In this document: one piece after another, positions 1 through 7,120 of the stretch
How the letters are laid out: every line of letters starts with the position of its first letter
Numbering within the stretch: position 1 is the first letter of the stretch
Assembly (NCBI GenBank): GCA_020428895.1
Contig: JAGQLZ010000054.1
Location: forward strand, 1 to 11,471
Reading direction: 5' to 3'
Origin: Candidatus Kaiserbacteria bacterium
GTDB taxonomy: Bacteria > Patescibacteriota > Minisyncoccia > Phycocordibacterales > UBA918
Length of the DNA stretch: 11,471 nt
Notes under the pieces: generated by a model
Seen by the model: the letters and a program-made list of their open reading frames with translations, nothing else
What the model was told of the DNA's origin: nothing
The model's database searches: none
Position numbers and translations under genes: made by a program

Positions 1-341
1 CCAGCATAAACAAGTTTGCCACCAACCGCTCGACACCATTCCAGTACTGATAAAGTACCGGCAATATTCAAATCCCAAACCACATCAGGTTCATTAAGGC
101 TTGGAGCAATGCGTGAATATTCCCCTAAATGAAAAATAACATCTGGCTTTTCGGAAATATGTTTGGCGATATCTTTAGTATGACCTTCACGATAATCCAC
201 CCCAGCAACGTGGTTCTCTCTTAAACCAGTAAAATAATTATCTAAAGAAATTACCTTGTTTCCTTCCTTAACTAATCTTTCACACAAGTGCGAACCAACA
301 AATCCGGCCCCACCAGTAACAACAATTGTTTTGCCTGTCAT
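1..341 (-). CDS. NAD-dependent epimerase/dehydratase, extended SDR family (N-terminal part, cut by window edge)
   Basis: About 113 N-terminal codons are present; the 3' end runs off the left edge. The start is ATG at 341-339. The Rossmann nucleotide-binding signature GGAGFVG lies at residues 10-16 (G10, G13, G16). D34, at the end of the second beta strand, is the usual residue for binding the NAD ribose. The motif around HLGEYSRIAPSL (about residues 71-82) and the strand ending VYAG match extended short-chain dehydrogenases that act on nucleotide sugars, such as UDP-glucose epimerases or decarboxylases and dTDP-glucose dehydratases. The catalytic YxxxK lies outside the window, so the substrate cannot be assigned. 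No SD is visible. It follows the LTD/PKD gene by 35 bases and may be the last visible member of the same transcript. The family is well supported; the exact enzyme is unknown. A role in surface glycan synthesis is inferred. Confidence 0.85.
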   Translation of the reverse strand, partial: MTGKTIVVTGGAGFVGSHLCERLVKEGNKVISLDNYFTGLRENHVAGVDYREGHTKDIAKHISEKPDVIFHLGEYSRIAPSLNEPDVVWDLNIAGTLSVLEWCRAVGGKLVYA

Positions 342-376
342 AGATACCCAATATTACCAAGAAAATCTATATTTTG

Positions 377-1825
377 TTACTCATTTGAAGAAAATGGGAA
401 TGGTTTTGAATTAACTTTATTACGATTACCTAAATGTATACCACTGACTCCTAACGCAATTAACAGTAACAGAGCGAAATAAACCCAGAGTTCCTTATCG
501 GATTCAGCTGTAACTGCAGAGGCTAGATTTTTAACTTCTGGGTTTTCAGTGACCAAAATCGTTTCTGATTCGGAGCTAATACTTTCAGGAAAAGTGTCAT
601 CTCTGAAAACAAAATTGGTAGTACGAGCGGCTGTGTCAGTAATGGTGGGAATTGGTTTGGCCGGTGGTGCGGTTATTGAAGCGCCTGCTTCAATAACCGC
701 ACCACTCACTACCTCCCTTTCGTCATCATACATATAGAAGGTTGAAGCGACTAATTCACCTTTGTTGTCATACAAAGCCACCAAGCTTATTACTTTATCT
801 TCAAACTTTTCTTTCGGGACAGTAATTGTTCCCATCGGACCGATTACAGAATATGGTGGAAATTTTATCGACTTAGTTCCACTTAAGGTATAGCCCGACA
901 CATCTATTTCATACTGTGAATTACTGCTCACTTGTACATCTCCATCTAAGTTTCTGGTGATAGAAAATTGCACAGGTAAAATCGTTATCTCTTTTTTAGC
1001 AACTGCTTCATGATAACTAAACTCGCCATAAACTGTCACCACATAAGTGCCTGGGTAGGCATAAGCATGTGATACATTTTCACCAATACCAGTACCTAGG
1101 TCACCAAAATTCCAATGGTAATTCAAAGATTCCTTAACCACCTTTACCACGTCTTCAGCCCTAACTGAAAAATTAATTGGTTGATTAACATAACCCAACT
1201 TGTTGGCTTCTATAGCTAAACCTAAATCTCCCTCTGGTAAAGACAGCGGTGTAGCATCTTTGTTTGTTTTATTGGTAGATTTAGTTGAATAATTAGTTTC
1301 CCCACTATCTTCTTCCCCTTCAGTATCGTCAGGACTTGAGCTAATATTTTGATTAGATTTACCCGGAGTCGCTATGGCGGTTGACCAGCCGGAATTTAAT
1401 AACTGAGCAGTTTCTTTAGTGACATTATCACCACCAATATTTTCCCACCCATCTCCGCCAACTACCCTATCTTCCAATCCACCGTCACTTCGATACAAAC
1501 TCAAAGTTGCACCAGTATTTGTTAATGCTCCAGTATAAATTAACAAAGCACCACCAAGCGCTGAATCATCATCGGTTCTTTCTAGTACCTCATAATCTCC
1601 GCCCTTGATTACCCCAGAAAGTTCTATATCCAATCCCATTCCATCAGATAAAGACCAGCCTTCCAAATTTACTGTATTACTACCAGTATTATGTAATTCA
1701 ATCCATTCGTTATTTGCCGACTCACCATCACCCATCCACGCTACTTCTGAAATAACTACTGCTGCCAAAACAGACACCGGACTAAATAAATATCCAGCTA
1801 ATAGTAATACTATTGTTTTCTTCAT
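377..1825 (-). CDS. Exported LTD/PKD-domain surface protein with C-terminal membrane anchor
   Basis: The protein has 482 residues from ATG at 1825, four bases after the stop of the upstream ATPase gene. A TTG at 1837 would add four residues and overlap that gene; ATG is preferred because a typical signal peptide follows it at once. In order: signal peptide 1-21 (cleavage expected after VLA); a lamin-tail domain at about 22-125 with the typical ISEVAWMG and NEWIELHN pattern; a low-complexity acidic and Thr/Asn-rich linker at about 158-195; a PKD domain at about 200-285 with YHWNFGD and a HAYAYPGTYVVTV stretch; a second beta-rich LTD-like region at about 296-362; a Pro/Thr linker; and one membrane helix at about 446-463 with a short basic tail. 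It should sit on the outer face of the membrane. LTD and PKD domains usually mediate adhesion or DNA/protein contacts; no catalytic site is seen. Close coupling to the ATPase gene suggests a shared job. The specific role is unknown. Confidence 0.85.
   Translation of the reverse strand: MKKTIVLLLAGYLFSPVSVLAAVVISEVAWMGDGESANNEWIELHNTGSNTVNLEGWSLSDGMGLDIELSGVIKGGDYEVLERTDDDSALGGALLIYTGALTNTGATLSLYRSDGGLEDRVVGGDGWENIGGDNVTKETAQLLNSGWSTAIATPGKSNQNISSSPDDTEGEEDSGETNYSTKSTNKTNKDATPLSLPEGDLGLAIEANKLGYVNQPINFSVRAEDVVKVVKESLNYHWNFGDLGTGIGENVSHAYAYPGTYVVTVYGEFSYHEAVAKKEITILPVQFSITRNLDGDVQVSSNSQYEIDVSGYTLSGTKSIKFPPYSVIGPMGTITVPKEKFEDKVISLVALYDNKGELVASTFYMYDDEREVVSGAVIEAGASITAPPAKPIPTITDTAARTTNFVFRDDTFPESISSESETILVTENPEVKNLASAVTAESDKELWVYFALLLLIALGVSGIHLGNRNKVNSKPFPFSSNE
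664..705. repeat. Perfect 19-bp inverted repeat with 4-base loop inside the LTD/PKD gene
   Basis: The arms are 664-682 (GTGGTGCGGTTATTGAAGC) and 687-705, exact reverse complements separated by GCCT. The repeat is in frame and encodes residues 374-388 (SGAVIEAGASITAPP) in the linker after the second LTD-like region. There is no T-run on either side, so it does not look like an intrinsic terminator. It could be a folded mRNA element, a remnant of a small palindromic insertion, or a local inverted duplication. Confidence 0.9.
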
Positions 1826-1829
1826 AAGA

Positions 1830-3686
1830 CTAACCAAACGGGGTATTTTGTTTACCCGGTGATTTAATCATCTTTTTAATAACCTTTGGATCAAGTGGAT
1901 CTGGTTCTTGTTTTTGCTTTTCTTCTATTTTATTAAACTCGGCTTCGGCTTCAGCCAACATAGATGTCAATTCCGCCTTTTCATCGACTATTGGTTTTTG
2001 ATCATTGTCAGCTTTAGGTTCAATATGTTTACCAATAGCCATAGCCAAAGCATCTTTCAAGCCATTTTCTTGGGGTTTATCTTTTTTATCAGTTTTTATT
2101 CCATCTCTACCGTTTTTAGCATTATTTTGAGATTTATTAGAGGTATTCGATTTTGGTTTATCTTGCTTAGAAAGGTTGGCCAACACTGACCGCAAATCCT
2201 CAAGTGACTTGCTATTATTAACTACCTTTGGCGTACCATTACTATCGCTTCCATTTTTACCATTTCCGTTATTATTTACTCTATCATTACTGCCACTACT
2301 TTGTGGTCTTGATGTCCTATCTCCTGACTGTTTAGAGGCCATTGGACTTCTTTTTTTATCATTAGAGACCTTTTTTTTATTCATGGCTGGAGTATGAGAA
2401 ACGTGTAAATCAGTTACCAGCTTCTCCACTTCCGCTCTAGGTTTCGTGTAGTTTTTACGACTAGCGTTAATAACTATATGTTTGTTCGATAATGATGGAG
2501 GTTCTACTGGTGGTAAGGTCGTAGCCGAAAATGGTGGTGATCCAATTCCATCTATCATCAAAGTTAGGTAAATCTGTGCAAACCCAAGATTAACCAAATC
2601 AGTAGCCATAAATCTTGGTGAAAAGACTGTCTCTAAAACTTCAGCATCAAACGGCCCAACTCGAAACGCAATAGTAGTACCAACGTTACCAAACACAGCG
2701 TTTCTAACTTCTTCTTCCATCTGCTCAATGTACTGATGAGCAATTATTAAGTTTAGGTGATACTTACGGGCTTCTGAAAGAATGTCAGCAAAAGTAGCGT
2801 TAGCAAAACTTTGAAACTCATCTACATAAAAATAAAAATTAGGCATTTGCTTCATCTGCTGAACCGGCAAATCAGCTCGACTCATCGCTGCCAAATACAA
2901 TCTAGTGGTGAGCATCGAACCAAGTAAGTTAGCATTGGTTTCACCTATCAATCCCTTGGACAAATTCATGATGAGAATTTTTTTCTCATCCATAATTTTA
3001 CGTAAATCAAAACTGGACTTAGTCTGTCCGATTACATTTCGAATTAAGGGATTGCCAGTAAATTGACCAACTTTGTTCTGAATAGCTGGTAAAGCTTCAG
3101 CCGCAAAACGCTCGGTATAGTTGGCAAATTCATCAACCCAAAAAGATTTAACTGCTGGGTCCTGACAATGTTCAACAACTTTCCTGCGATATTCTTTATC
3201 TGAAAAAAGTCGGTTGACCGACAATAAAGTCGTGTCTGGGTACTCAATTAAAACCAACAAAGCGTTAGTGAGAATATATTCCATTCGAGAACTCCAAGCA
3301 TCTACCCAAATCTTCTTGAAGGTGGACATTAGACCTGACACCACTAAGTGTCGCTTGTCCGGACCAACGTCTTCCATAACGTTAAAAGAAATTGGATTAT
3401 CAGTATCAAACGGTGCAAAATACACCACATCATTGATGCGATGTTCAGGAATGTAGTCTAACAAAGTTTCAGCCGCCGAACCGTGCGGGTCAATAAAAGC
3501 CATCCCTTCCCCGTTCTGAATATCTTGAGCCGCCATATTCTCTAGTAAGGTAGATTTACCCATACCAGTTTTACCAATCACATACATATGACGTTGGCGG
3601 TCTTTAGCTTTTATACCAAACTGAGTTTGCGAACCGCGAGCATCGGTCTTAGCAAAAAATGTGATTTTTTCTGGGTCAAAACTCAT
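1830..3686 (-). CDS. VirD4/TraG-like type IV secretion coupling ATPase without N-terminal membrane helices
   Basis: The protein has 618 residues. The ATPase core is clear: Walker A GKTGMGKST at 38-46, a DPHG motif at 66-69, Walker B FYFYVDEF at about 284-291, and a sensor-like AHQYIEQM at about 316-323. This matches the VirD4/TraG/TraD and HerA-FtsK superfamily of hexameric DNA or protein pumps. In Patescibacteria such proteins are usually annotated as type IV secretory conjugative transfer family. Unlike classical VirD4 there is no N-terminal transmembrane segment: Walker A begins only 38 residues in. Residues about 434-560 are low-complexity and rich in Lys, Asn, Ser and Gly, probably disordered. 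An acidic, possibly coiled segment follows at about 565-600. The start is ATG at 3686, 18 bases after the upstream stop, with no SD visible. The gene ends four bases before the ATG of the LTD/PKD gene, which suggests translational coupling. No relaxase or other secretion genes are in the window, so the substrate is unknown. It could equally be a membrane-recruited pump for DNA uptake or pilus function. Confidence 0.88.
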   Translation of the reverse strand: MSFDPEKITFFAKTDARGSQTQFGIKAKDRQRHMYVIGKTGMGKSTLLENMAAQDIQNGEGMAFIDPHGSAAETLLDYIPEHRINDVVYFAPFDTDNPISFNVMEDVGPDKRHLVVSGLMSTFKKIWVDAWSSRMEYILTNALLVLIEYPDTTLLSVNRLFSDKEYRRKVVEHCQDPAVKSFWVDEFANYTERFAAEALPAIQNKVGQFTGNPLIRNVIGQTKSSFDLRKIMDEKKILIMNLSKGLIGETNANLLGSMLTTRLYLAAMSRADLPVQQMKQMPNFYFYVDEFQSFANATFADILSEARKYHLNLIIAHQYIEQMEEEVRNAVFGNVGTTIAFRVGPFDAEVLETVFSPRFMATDLVNLGFAQIYLTLMIDGIGSPPFSATTLPPVEPPSLSNKHIVINASRKNYTKPRAEVEKLVTDLHVSHTPAMNKKKVSNDKKRSPMASKQSGDRTSRPQSSGSNDRVNNNGNGKNGSDSNGTPKVVNNSKSLEDLRSVLANLSKQDKPKSNTSNKSQNNAKNGRDGIKTDKKDKPQENGLKDALAMAIGKHIEPKADNDQKPIVDEKAELTSMLAEAEAEFNKIEEKQKQEPDPLDPKVIKKMIKSPGKQNTPFG

Positions 3687-3704
3687 GTTTGTAGTATATC
3701 AAAA

Positions 3705-5234
3705 CTATCTGCCAAATCGTTCCAAAGCATAATTAAAGAGTAGGTTTACATCCTCATTTCTATGTTCTGAGTTAAGTAAAATTATAGCTAGAGTTCTCGG
3801 TTCTCCTCTTACCCATAATCTATGTAGCGTGATGGAGGTCTGTCCAGCTGCTTCAGTCTCACCGATTTTTCCACCAATAAAATTATCTAAATCTTCTACT
3901 TCATTAAAGTTCACCAATTCGCCAAACTCACCACTAACATAAGCGGTTGGTAAATCTTGATTAGCAGTTAGTTCTAATATAAAACTTCGATTCTCAAATA
4001 AATATTCAGTCAGTCTAAGTAGGTCGAGAACGGTAGAAATATTACCGCTATCCAAACCAGACGGATCAGTAAAGACGGTATTTTGCATACCAATAGCCTT
4101 CGCTTTTTCATTCATTAACTCAATGAAGCGTTCTCTACCTAATTGACCAGCAATTACTTCGGCCGCTTCATTAGAAGATTCTACTAACAACAACTGCATC
4201 AAACTGTACATTGATACCCGACTACGTGAACCAAGTCGTGGTATTAATGATTGAACAAAGCTAGGCTGAGTTACCCAAACATCTTTATCAAGATTTATGT
4301 ACTCAGCCGCTACTAAAGCGGTCATGAGTTTGGTCAAAGACGCTATCGGTACCGGTTCTGCTTCCATATCGCTACTAGCCAAAACCGTATCACTTTCTAT
4401 ATCAGACAATAAATAATATGGAGTAACTAATTCTGGTACTTTTGGCTCATACACAAATCCATCTGACTCAGTTTCTGCTTCGTATACTAAGACTGGTGTT
4501 TTAGTATCAACTAATTTATATATTCGCTCGGCATCTTCAGTGGATAATCTAATGCAACCTCCAGAATAACCTTCGGGTACTTCAGTACCGTCTTTATAAG
4601 TTGGCCAACCATGAATAAAAAAGTTTCCTTGAAAAGCCATGCTCCACGGTTGATAAACGTGGCCGAATGATGAATAGTGATTTTCTTTTTTATAAGAAAT
4701 CTCATACAGTCCAGCTGGCGTTTCCCACCATGAACCTTCTTTACCTTTAGATAATATTTCTACCATTTCAATCAAAACACCATCCTTAAAATATCGCAAC
4801 TTCATATTGGTCAGATCGGCTTCTAAGAATGTCATCTCATTATCTATAAATGACTGTTGGGTTTCCTTATAAAAGTCTGGTTTACTAAAAGCTACTTGTA
4901 CGCCATAGTTTAAAGTTGAAATATTTTCTACTGAATCATTTTGTACAACCACCACTGGTGACGCCATAAAATTTGCTCGATCAATTACGTATTTTCCGCC
5001 TACCCCAGCCGACATAATAGCGAACAAAAACATAAATATCGGTACCACTGTAGCTTTTATGTAAGTGAAATATGGTGTCTTGTATTTTCTTATCACCAAG
5101 GCTTTTGGTGTAAATGGGGAAACATAAATTCGCTTTCGCAAAGGCGGAATTAACGAACCAGCCCGATACTCGGGCTCATCATCACCAGGTGCACAGACAT
5201 ACACACCACGGTCTCTGTCTTCGCGGCAAATCAT
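3705..5234 (-). CDS. Membrane-anchored fusion of L,D-transpeptidase (YkuD) and D-Ala-D-Ala carboxypeptidase (peptidase S11)
   Basis: The protein has 509 residues. A cytoplasmic N-terminus (about 1-60) precedes one membrane helix at about 61-84, so the rest should face outward. A YkuD domain spans about 139-252, with H208 in FFIHGW and the nucleophile C227 in GYSGGCIRL. The residue before GC is Gly where the common motif has His (SHGC). A penicillin-binding S11 domain follows at about 270-509: SxxK is S299-L-T-K302, SxN is S353-S-N355, and the third motif reads K456-I-G rather than KTG. Known members of the two families cross-link peptidoglycan (L,D-transpeptidase) and remove the terminal D-Ala (DD-carboxypeptidase). 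Because carboxypeptidases make the tetrapeptide donors used by L,D-transpeptidases, the fusion joins two consecutive steps. The start is ATG at 5234 with only a weak purine stretch upstream. It heads the cluster running down to the SDR gene. The domain assignment is firm; activity with the altered motifs is inferred. Confidence 0.9.
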   Translation of the reverse strand: MICREDRDRGVYVCAPGDDEPEYRAGSLIPPLRKRIYVSPFTPKALVIRKYKTPYFTYIKATVVPIFMFLFAIMSAGVGGKYVIDRANFMASPVVVVQNDSVENISTLNYGVQVAFSKPDFYKETQQSFIDNEMTFLEADLTNMKLRYFKDGVLIEMVEILSKGKEGSWWETPAGLYEISYKKENHYSSFGHVYQPWSMAFQGNFFIHGWPTYKDGTEVPEGYSGGCIRLSTEDAERIYKLVDTKTPVLVYEAETESDGFVYEPKVPELVTPYYLLSDIESDTVLASSDMEAEPVPIASLTKLMTALVAAEYINLDKDVWVTQPSFVQSLIPRLGSRSRVSMYSLMQLLLVESSNEAAEVIAGQLGRERFIELMNEKAKAIGMQNTVFTDPSGLDSGNISTVLDLLRLTEYLFENRSFILELTANQDLPTAYVSGEFGELVNFNEVEDLDNFIGGKIGETEAAGQTSITLHRLWVRGEPRTLAIILLNSEHRNEDVNLLFNYALERFGR

Positions 5235-5246
5235 ACTTTCTTTAAT

Positions 5247-5277
5247 AATACCTCATTGAAGCTTTTGATTAGGTATT
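5247..5277. promoter_or_regulatory. Short inverted repeat in the 5' region of the transpeptidase/carboxypeptidase gene
   Basis: AATACCT (5247-5253) and AGGTATT (5271-5277) are exact reverse complements separated by 17 bases. They lie 13 to 43 bases upstream of the ATG at 5234. The repeat could be an operator or a hairpin in the leader RNA. Seven base pairs in AT-rich DNA is modest evidence. Confidence 0.3.
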
Positions 5278-5304
5278 TAAAATAAGCTTATGTGTATATA
5301 TAAA

Positions 5305-5450
5305 TAAAGCGGGCGACGCTGATGAAGCGTCGCCTTAAATTAATTCCTCCTTTCCTTGTAAGGGTGCCTATCCCCTCCTTGGCTAAGATCACCTCCTTTC
5401 GCAGTTCCTGAGAACGCAATTTTTCGTACTAGAGCTGACCTCCTTTCCTA
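5305..5450 (-). ncRNA. Candidate small RNA or leader carrying four strong Shine-Dalgarno-like motifs
   Basis: Read on the minus strand, this stretch has (A)AAGGAGG at 5446-5439, 5399-5392, 5380-5374 and 5353-5346. The second copy extends to GAAAGGAGGTGATC (5400-5387), a perfect complement of the usual bacterial 16S rRNA 3' tail GATCACCTCCTTTC. None is followed by ATG, GTG or TTG at normal spacing. A small hairpin (GCGTTC with GAAC-T-GC, about 5415-5401) separates the first and second motifs. Short GCC/GGC arms flank the third. A promoter-like pair lies just upstream and a 9-bp hairpin at the end, giving an RNA of about 145 bases. It might capture ribosomes or the anti-SD of 16S rRNA, or be a regulated leader of the transpeptidase gene. 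No known RNA family was recognised. Boundaries are estimates. Confidence 0.5.
5312..5334 (-). terminator. Candidate terminator or attenuator hairpin at the end of the SD-rich RNA
   Basis: GGCGACGCT (5312-5320) and AGCGTCGCC (5326-5334) form a perfect 9-bp GC-rich stem with a GATGA/TCATC loop. On the minus strand the sequence after the stem is CGCTTTATTTATATA, U-rich but without a solid U-run. Termination may therefore be partial, which would fit an attenuator ahead of the gene starting at 5234. The plus-strand side (TTAAATTAATT) is no better. Confidence 0.55.
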
Positions 5451-5456
5451 TTTCCT

Positions 5457-5485
5457 TTTATATTACAAAACTATTTTAAATGCAA
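5457..5485 (-). promoter_or_regulatory. Candidate sigma-70 type promoter for the SD-rich RNA
   Basis: On the minus strand TTGCAT (5485-5480) is followed after exactly 17 bases by TATAAA (5462-5457). Transcription would start near 5450, just before the first AAAGGAGG. The pair is close to the consensus but lies in AT-rich DNA, so chance occurrence is possible. Confidence 0.5.
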
Positions 5486-5498
5486 CTATCTACCCTGT

Positions 5499-6842
5499 TT
5501 ATAGGGAGATTTCACTAGAAGTAGCCACCTCGTATACTCTCGGTGCCTTAAGAGCAGCTTTGGTATAAATATTACTTGGTGCCCAAATCATCCAATCCAT
5601 CACTCCCGCATCATAACTGGCTTGTATTTGGGCTCGTACATCAGCGGCGTCATAGTCTCCGCCATAGTCAAAGTCCTGTATCCAAGTCCGTAGCTTGCTG
5701 GCTTCGTATGTTGGTTTTTTGTAGATAGGTGGAGTTGAAGTCCCAATCCGTTCATGAGTAAATCCATTCATTGGAGTAGTTGACGACCGCAGGCGATCAA
5801 CACCACTTTGCATAGCATAATTCACTACCTTGTAAGGATAATCATTAGGATTTCCTAATCCTAGGAAACTGTTTGGGTAATGAGATGGATAAACCATTGG
5901 TGCCACAAAATCAAAATAAGGCACAGTCCGATCTTGTACCTGACCAATTGAAAGATCGTCATAATTGGTAGTGGTCATACCAAACAAGTCAGCTGATGTC
6001 CATGGCGTAGAAGACGCTCGACCATGACCTTCGTGTCTATACGTTGCAAACTTTTCTTCTTTATCCAGTTCTTCGTTTAAATATTTAAAGAAGGCTTCTA
6101 GGTTGGCTTGTTTATCATTTCCGTATTCTGAGGCAGCCGTGTGTGGGAAAGAAATATCTTGCATATTTCCGTCACTTGGATAACGAACATAATCAAAGTT
6201 CAACTCATCAAATCCGAGATTGTAGCTATCAACAGACAGCTCGATGATATGATTCCAGTATTCGCGGGCCGCTACATCAATAAATGATAAACCTTTGCCG
6301 TCTTTCCAATTAGTATTTCCATCCAACTTCTTAACCGCTAAATGTGGCGAACGGGCCGCTTCAAAAGGGTCTTGAAAAACCGTAATCCGACCGATTACAA
6401 ATATTTTATTATCATGGAGCATGGTAATTAAATCACGCATATCTCTGGCTCCACAACGAGCATTTTGCCAAGCTGGTTGCCAAGCTTCGCTGGTTGGTGA
6501 AAACGAGATTGTACCTGAGTAATCTTTAATATCAATTACGACTGAGTTTATTTCTGTTTCTTGAATTAACTTAACCAACTGTTGCCGAAAATTTGGTGTC
6601 CCCGCTACACAAGATGTCATATAAATAGCCTTTACTTGTGGTGGCAATGGGACGTGTTCAACGATTTGTCTTAAATCTTCAGTCGCTTCTTCCTCACCTA
6701 AAGGTACTGAATCTCCCTCTATAGAATTGGCCTGCAAAGGAATTCCACTTTGATAAACAACTGGAAAAAGGTCGGCACCACCATAAGACAGTCCCGACAT
6801 TAATATTATGGCAAATATAATAACTACTCCCAGTTTCCACAT
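5499..6842 (-). CDS. DUF4015-type putative glycoside hydrolase, membrane-anchored or secreted
   Basis: The protein has 447 residues from ATG at 6842. An in-frame TTG at 6851 overlaps the upstream stop as TTGA and would add three residues; ATG is preferred because MWKLGVV then begins the hydrophobic segment directly. A signal anchor spans about 2-20, followed by a polar linker to about 65. The rest resembles the DUF4015 (putative glycosyl hydrolase) TIM-barrel family: KAIYMTS at about 71-77, the strand VVIDIKDYSG at about 101-110, FVIGRITVFQDP at about 148-159, GFDELNFDYVRYPSDG at about 210-225 and APMVYPSHY at about 314-322. Acidic residues in the IDIKD and NFDYVRYP strands are candidate catalytic groups by analogy with TIM-barrel hydrolases; no mechanism is established for the family. 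It probably acts on extracellular or cell-wall polysaccharide. The gene follows the small membrane-protein gene almost without a gap. Confidence 0.85.
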   Translation of the reverse strand: MWKLGVVIIFAIILMSGLSYGGADLFPVVYQSGIPLQANSIEGDSVPLGEEEATEDLRQIVEHVPLPPQVKAIYMTSCVAGTPNFRQQLVKLIQETEINSVVIDIKDYSGTISFSPTSEAWQPAWQNARCGARDMRDLITMLHDNKIFVIGRITVFQDPFEAARSPHLAVKKLDGNTNWKDGKGLSFIDVAAREYWNHIIELSVDSYNLGFDELNFDYVRYPSDGNMQDISFPHTAASEYGNDKQANLEAFFKYLNEELDKEEKFATYRHEGHGRASSTPWTSADLFGMTTTNYDDLSIGQVQDRTVPYFDFVAPMVYPSHYPNSFLGLGNPNDYPYKVVNYAMQSGVDRLRSSTTPMNGFTHERIGTSTPPIYKKPTYEASKLRTWIQDFDYGGDYDAADVRAQIQASYDAGVMDWMIWAPSNIYTKAALKAPRVYEVATSSEISL

Positions 6843-6847
6843 ATTAA

Positions 6848-7084
6848 TCAAGATTCATTATCAAACATATTTTTGGTAGTTTCAATAAATGAATCGGTAC
6901 CGCGTTCACCATTACCATGATCAATACGCCGATAATATTCGGAACGGCGCAAAAAATAACCGATGATCATTAAGATTGCACCAGCGGTGGATAAAATATA
7001 AACCTTCCAATCTTCAGGTATACCCGCAACCGGTACAAAGACAATTACTAAGCCAATCAAAAATACTAGGGTTTCTCGAGACAT
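6848..7084 (-). CDS. Small membrane protein with two predicted helices
   Basis: The protein has 78 residues from ATG at 7084. Two hydrophobic segments, about 6-23 and 29-45, form a hairpin with a short loop (GIPEDWKV). A basic stretch (RRSEYYRR) follows and should keep the polar C-terminal tail of about 30 residues in the cytoplasm. I do not recognise the family. It begins 36 bases after rsmI. Its stop TGA (6850-6848) lies five bases before the ATG of the DUF4015 gene, so the two are probably translated from one message. A helper role for the neighbouring exported protein is possible but only inferred. No SD is seen. Confidence 0.75.
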   Translation of the reverse strand: MSRETLVFLIGLVIVFVPVAGIPEDWKVYILSTAGAILMIIGYFLRRSEYYRRIDHGNGERGTDSFIETTKNMFDNES

Positions 7085-7120
7085 TTCACGAATTGGTTAT
7101 GAATATTGGCTTATTTTACC

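Noticed and set aside
549..737. Plus-strand open frame across the LTD/PKD gene
   Set aside because: It lies wholly inside a well-supported minus-strand gene, and part of its apparent repetitiveness comes from the palindrome at 664-705.
5381..5400. Possible fragment of a 16S rRNA gene on the plus strand
   Set aside because: Only the last 14 bases match the rRNA tail. The preceding sequence has none of the helix 45 sequence, and related CCTCC motifs recur three more times nearby, so it is a repeated SD-complement and not an rRNA remnant.
5297..5419. Open frame on the minus strand from TTG near 5419 running through the SD-rich region
   Set aside because: The TTG lies 19 bases after the nearest SD-like motif, the frame runs through the GC-rich hairpin, and it would encode a basic, repetitive peptide with no recognisable features. 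The RNA interpretation explains the repeated motifs better.
5851..5868. Inverted repeat TTTCCTA/TAGGAAA in the DUF4015 gene
   Set aside because: Only seven base pairs in AT-rich coding DNA, with no T-run or other context; expected by chance.
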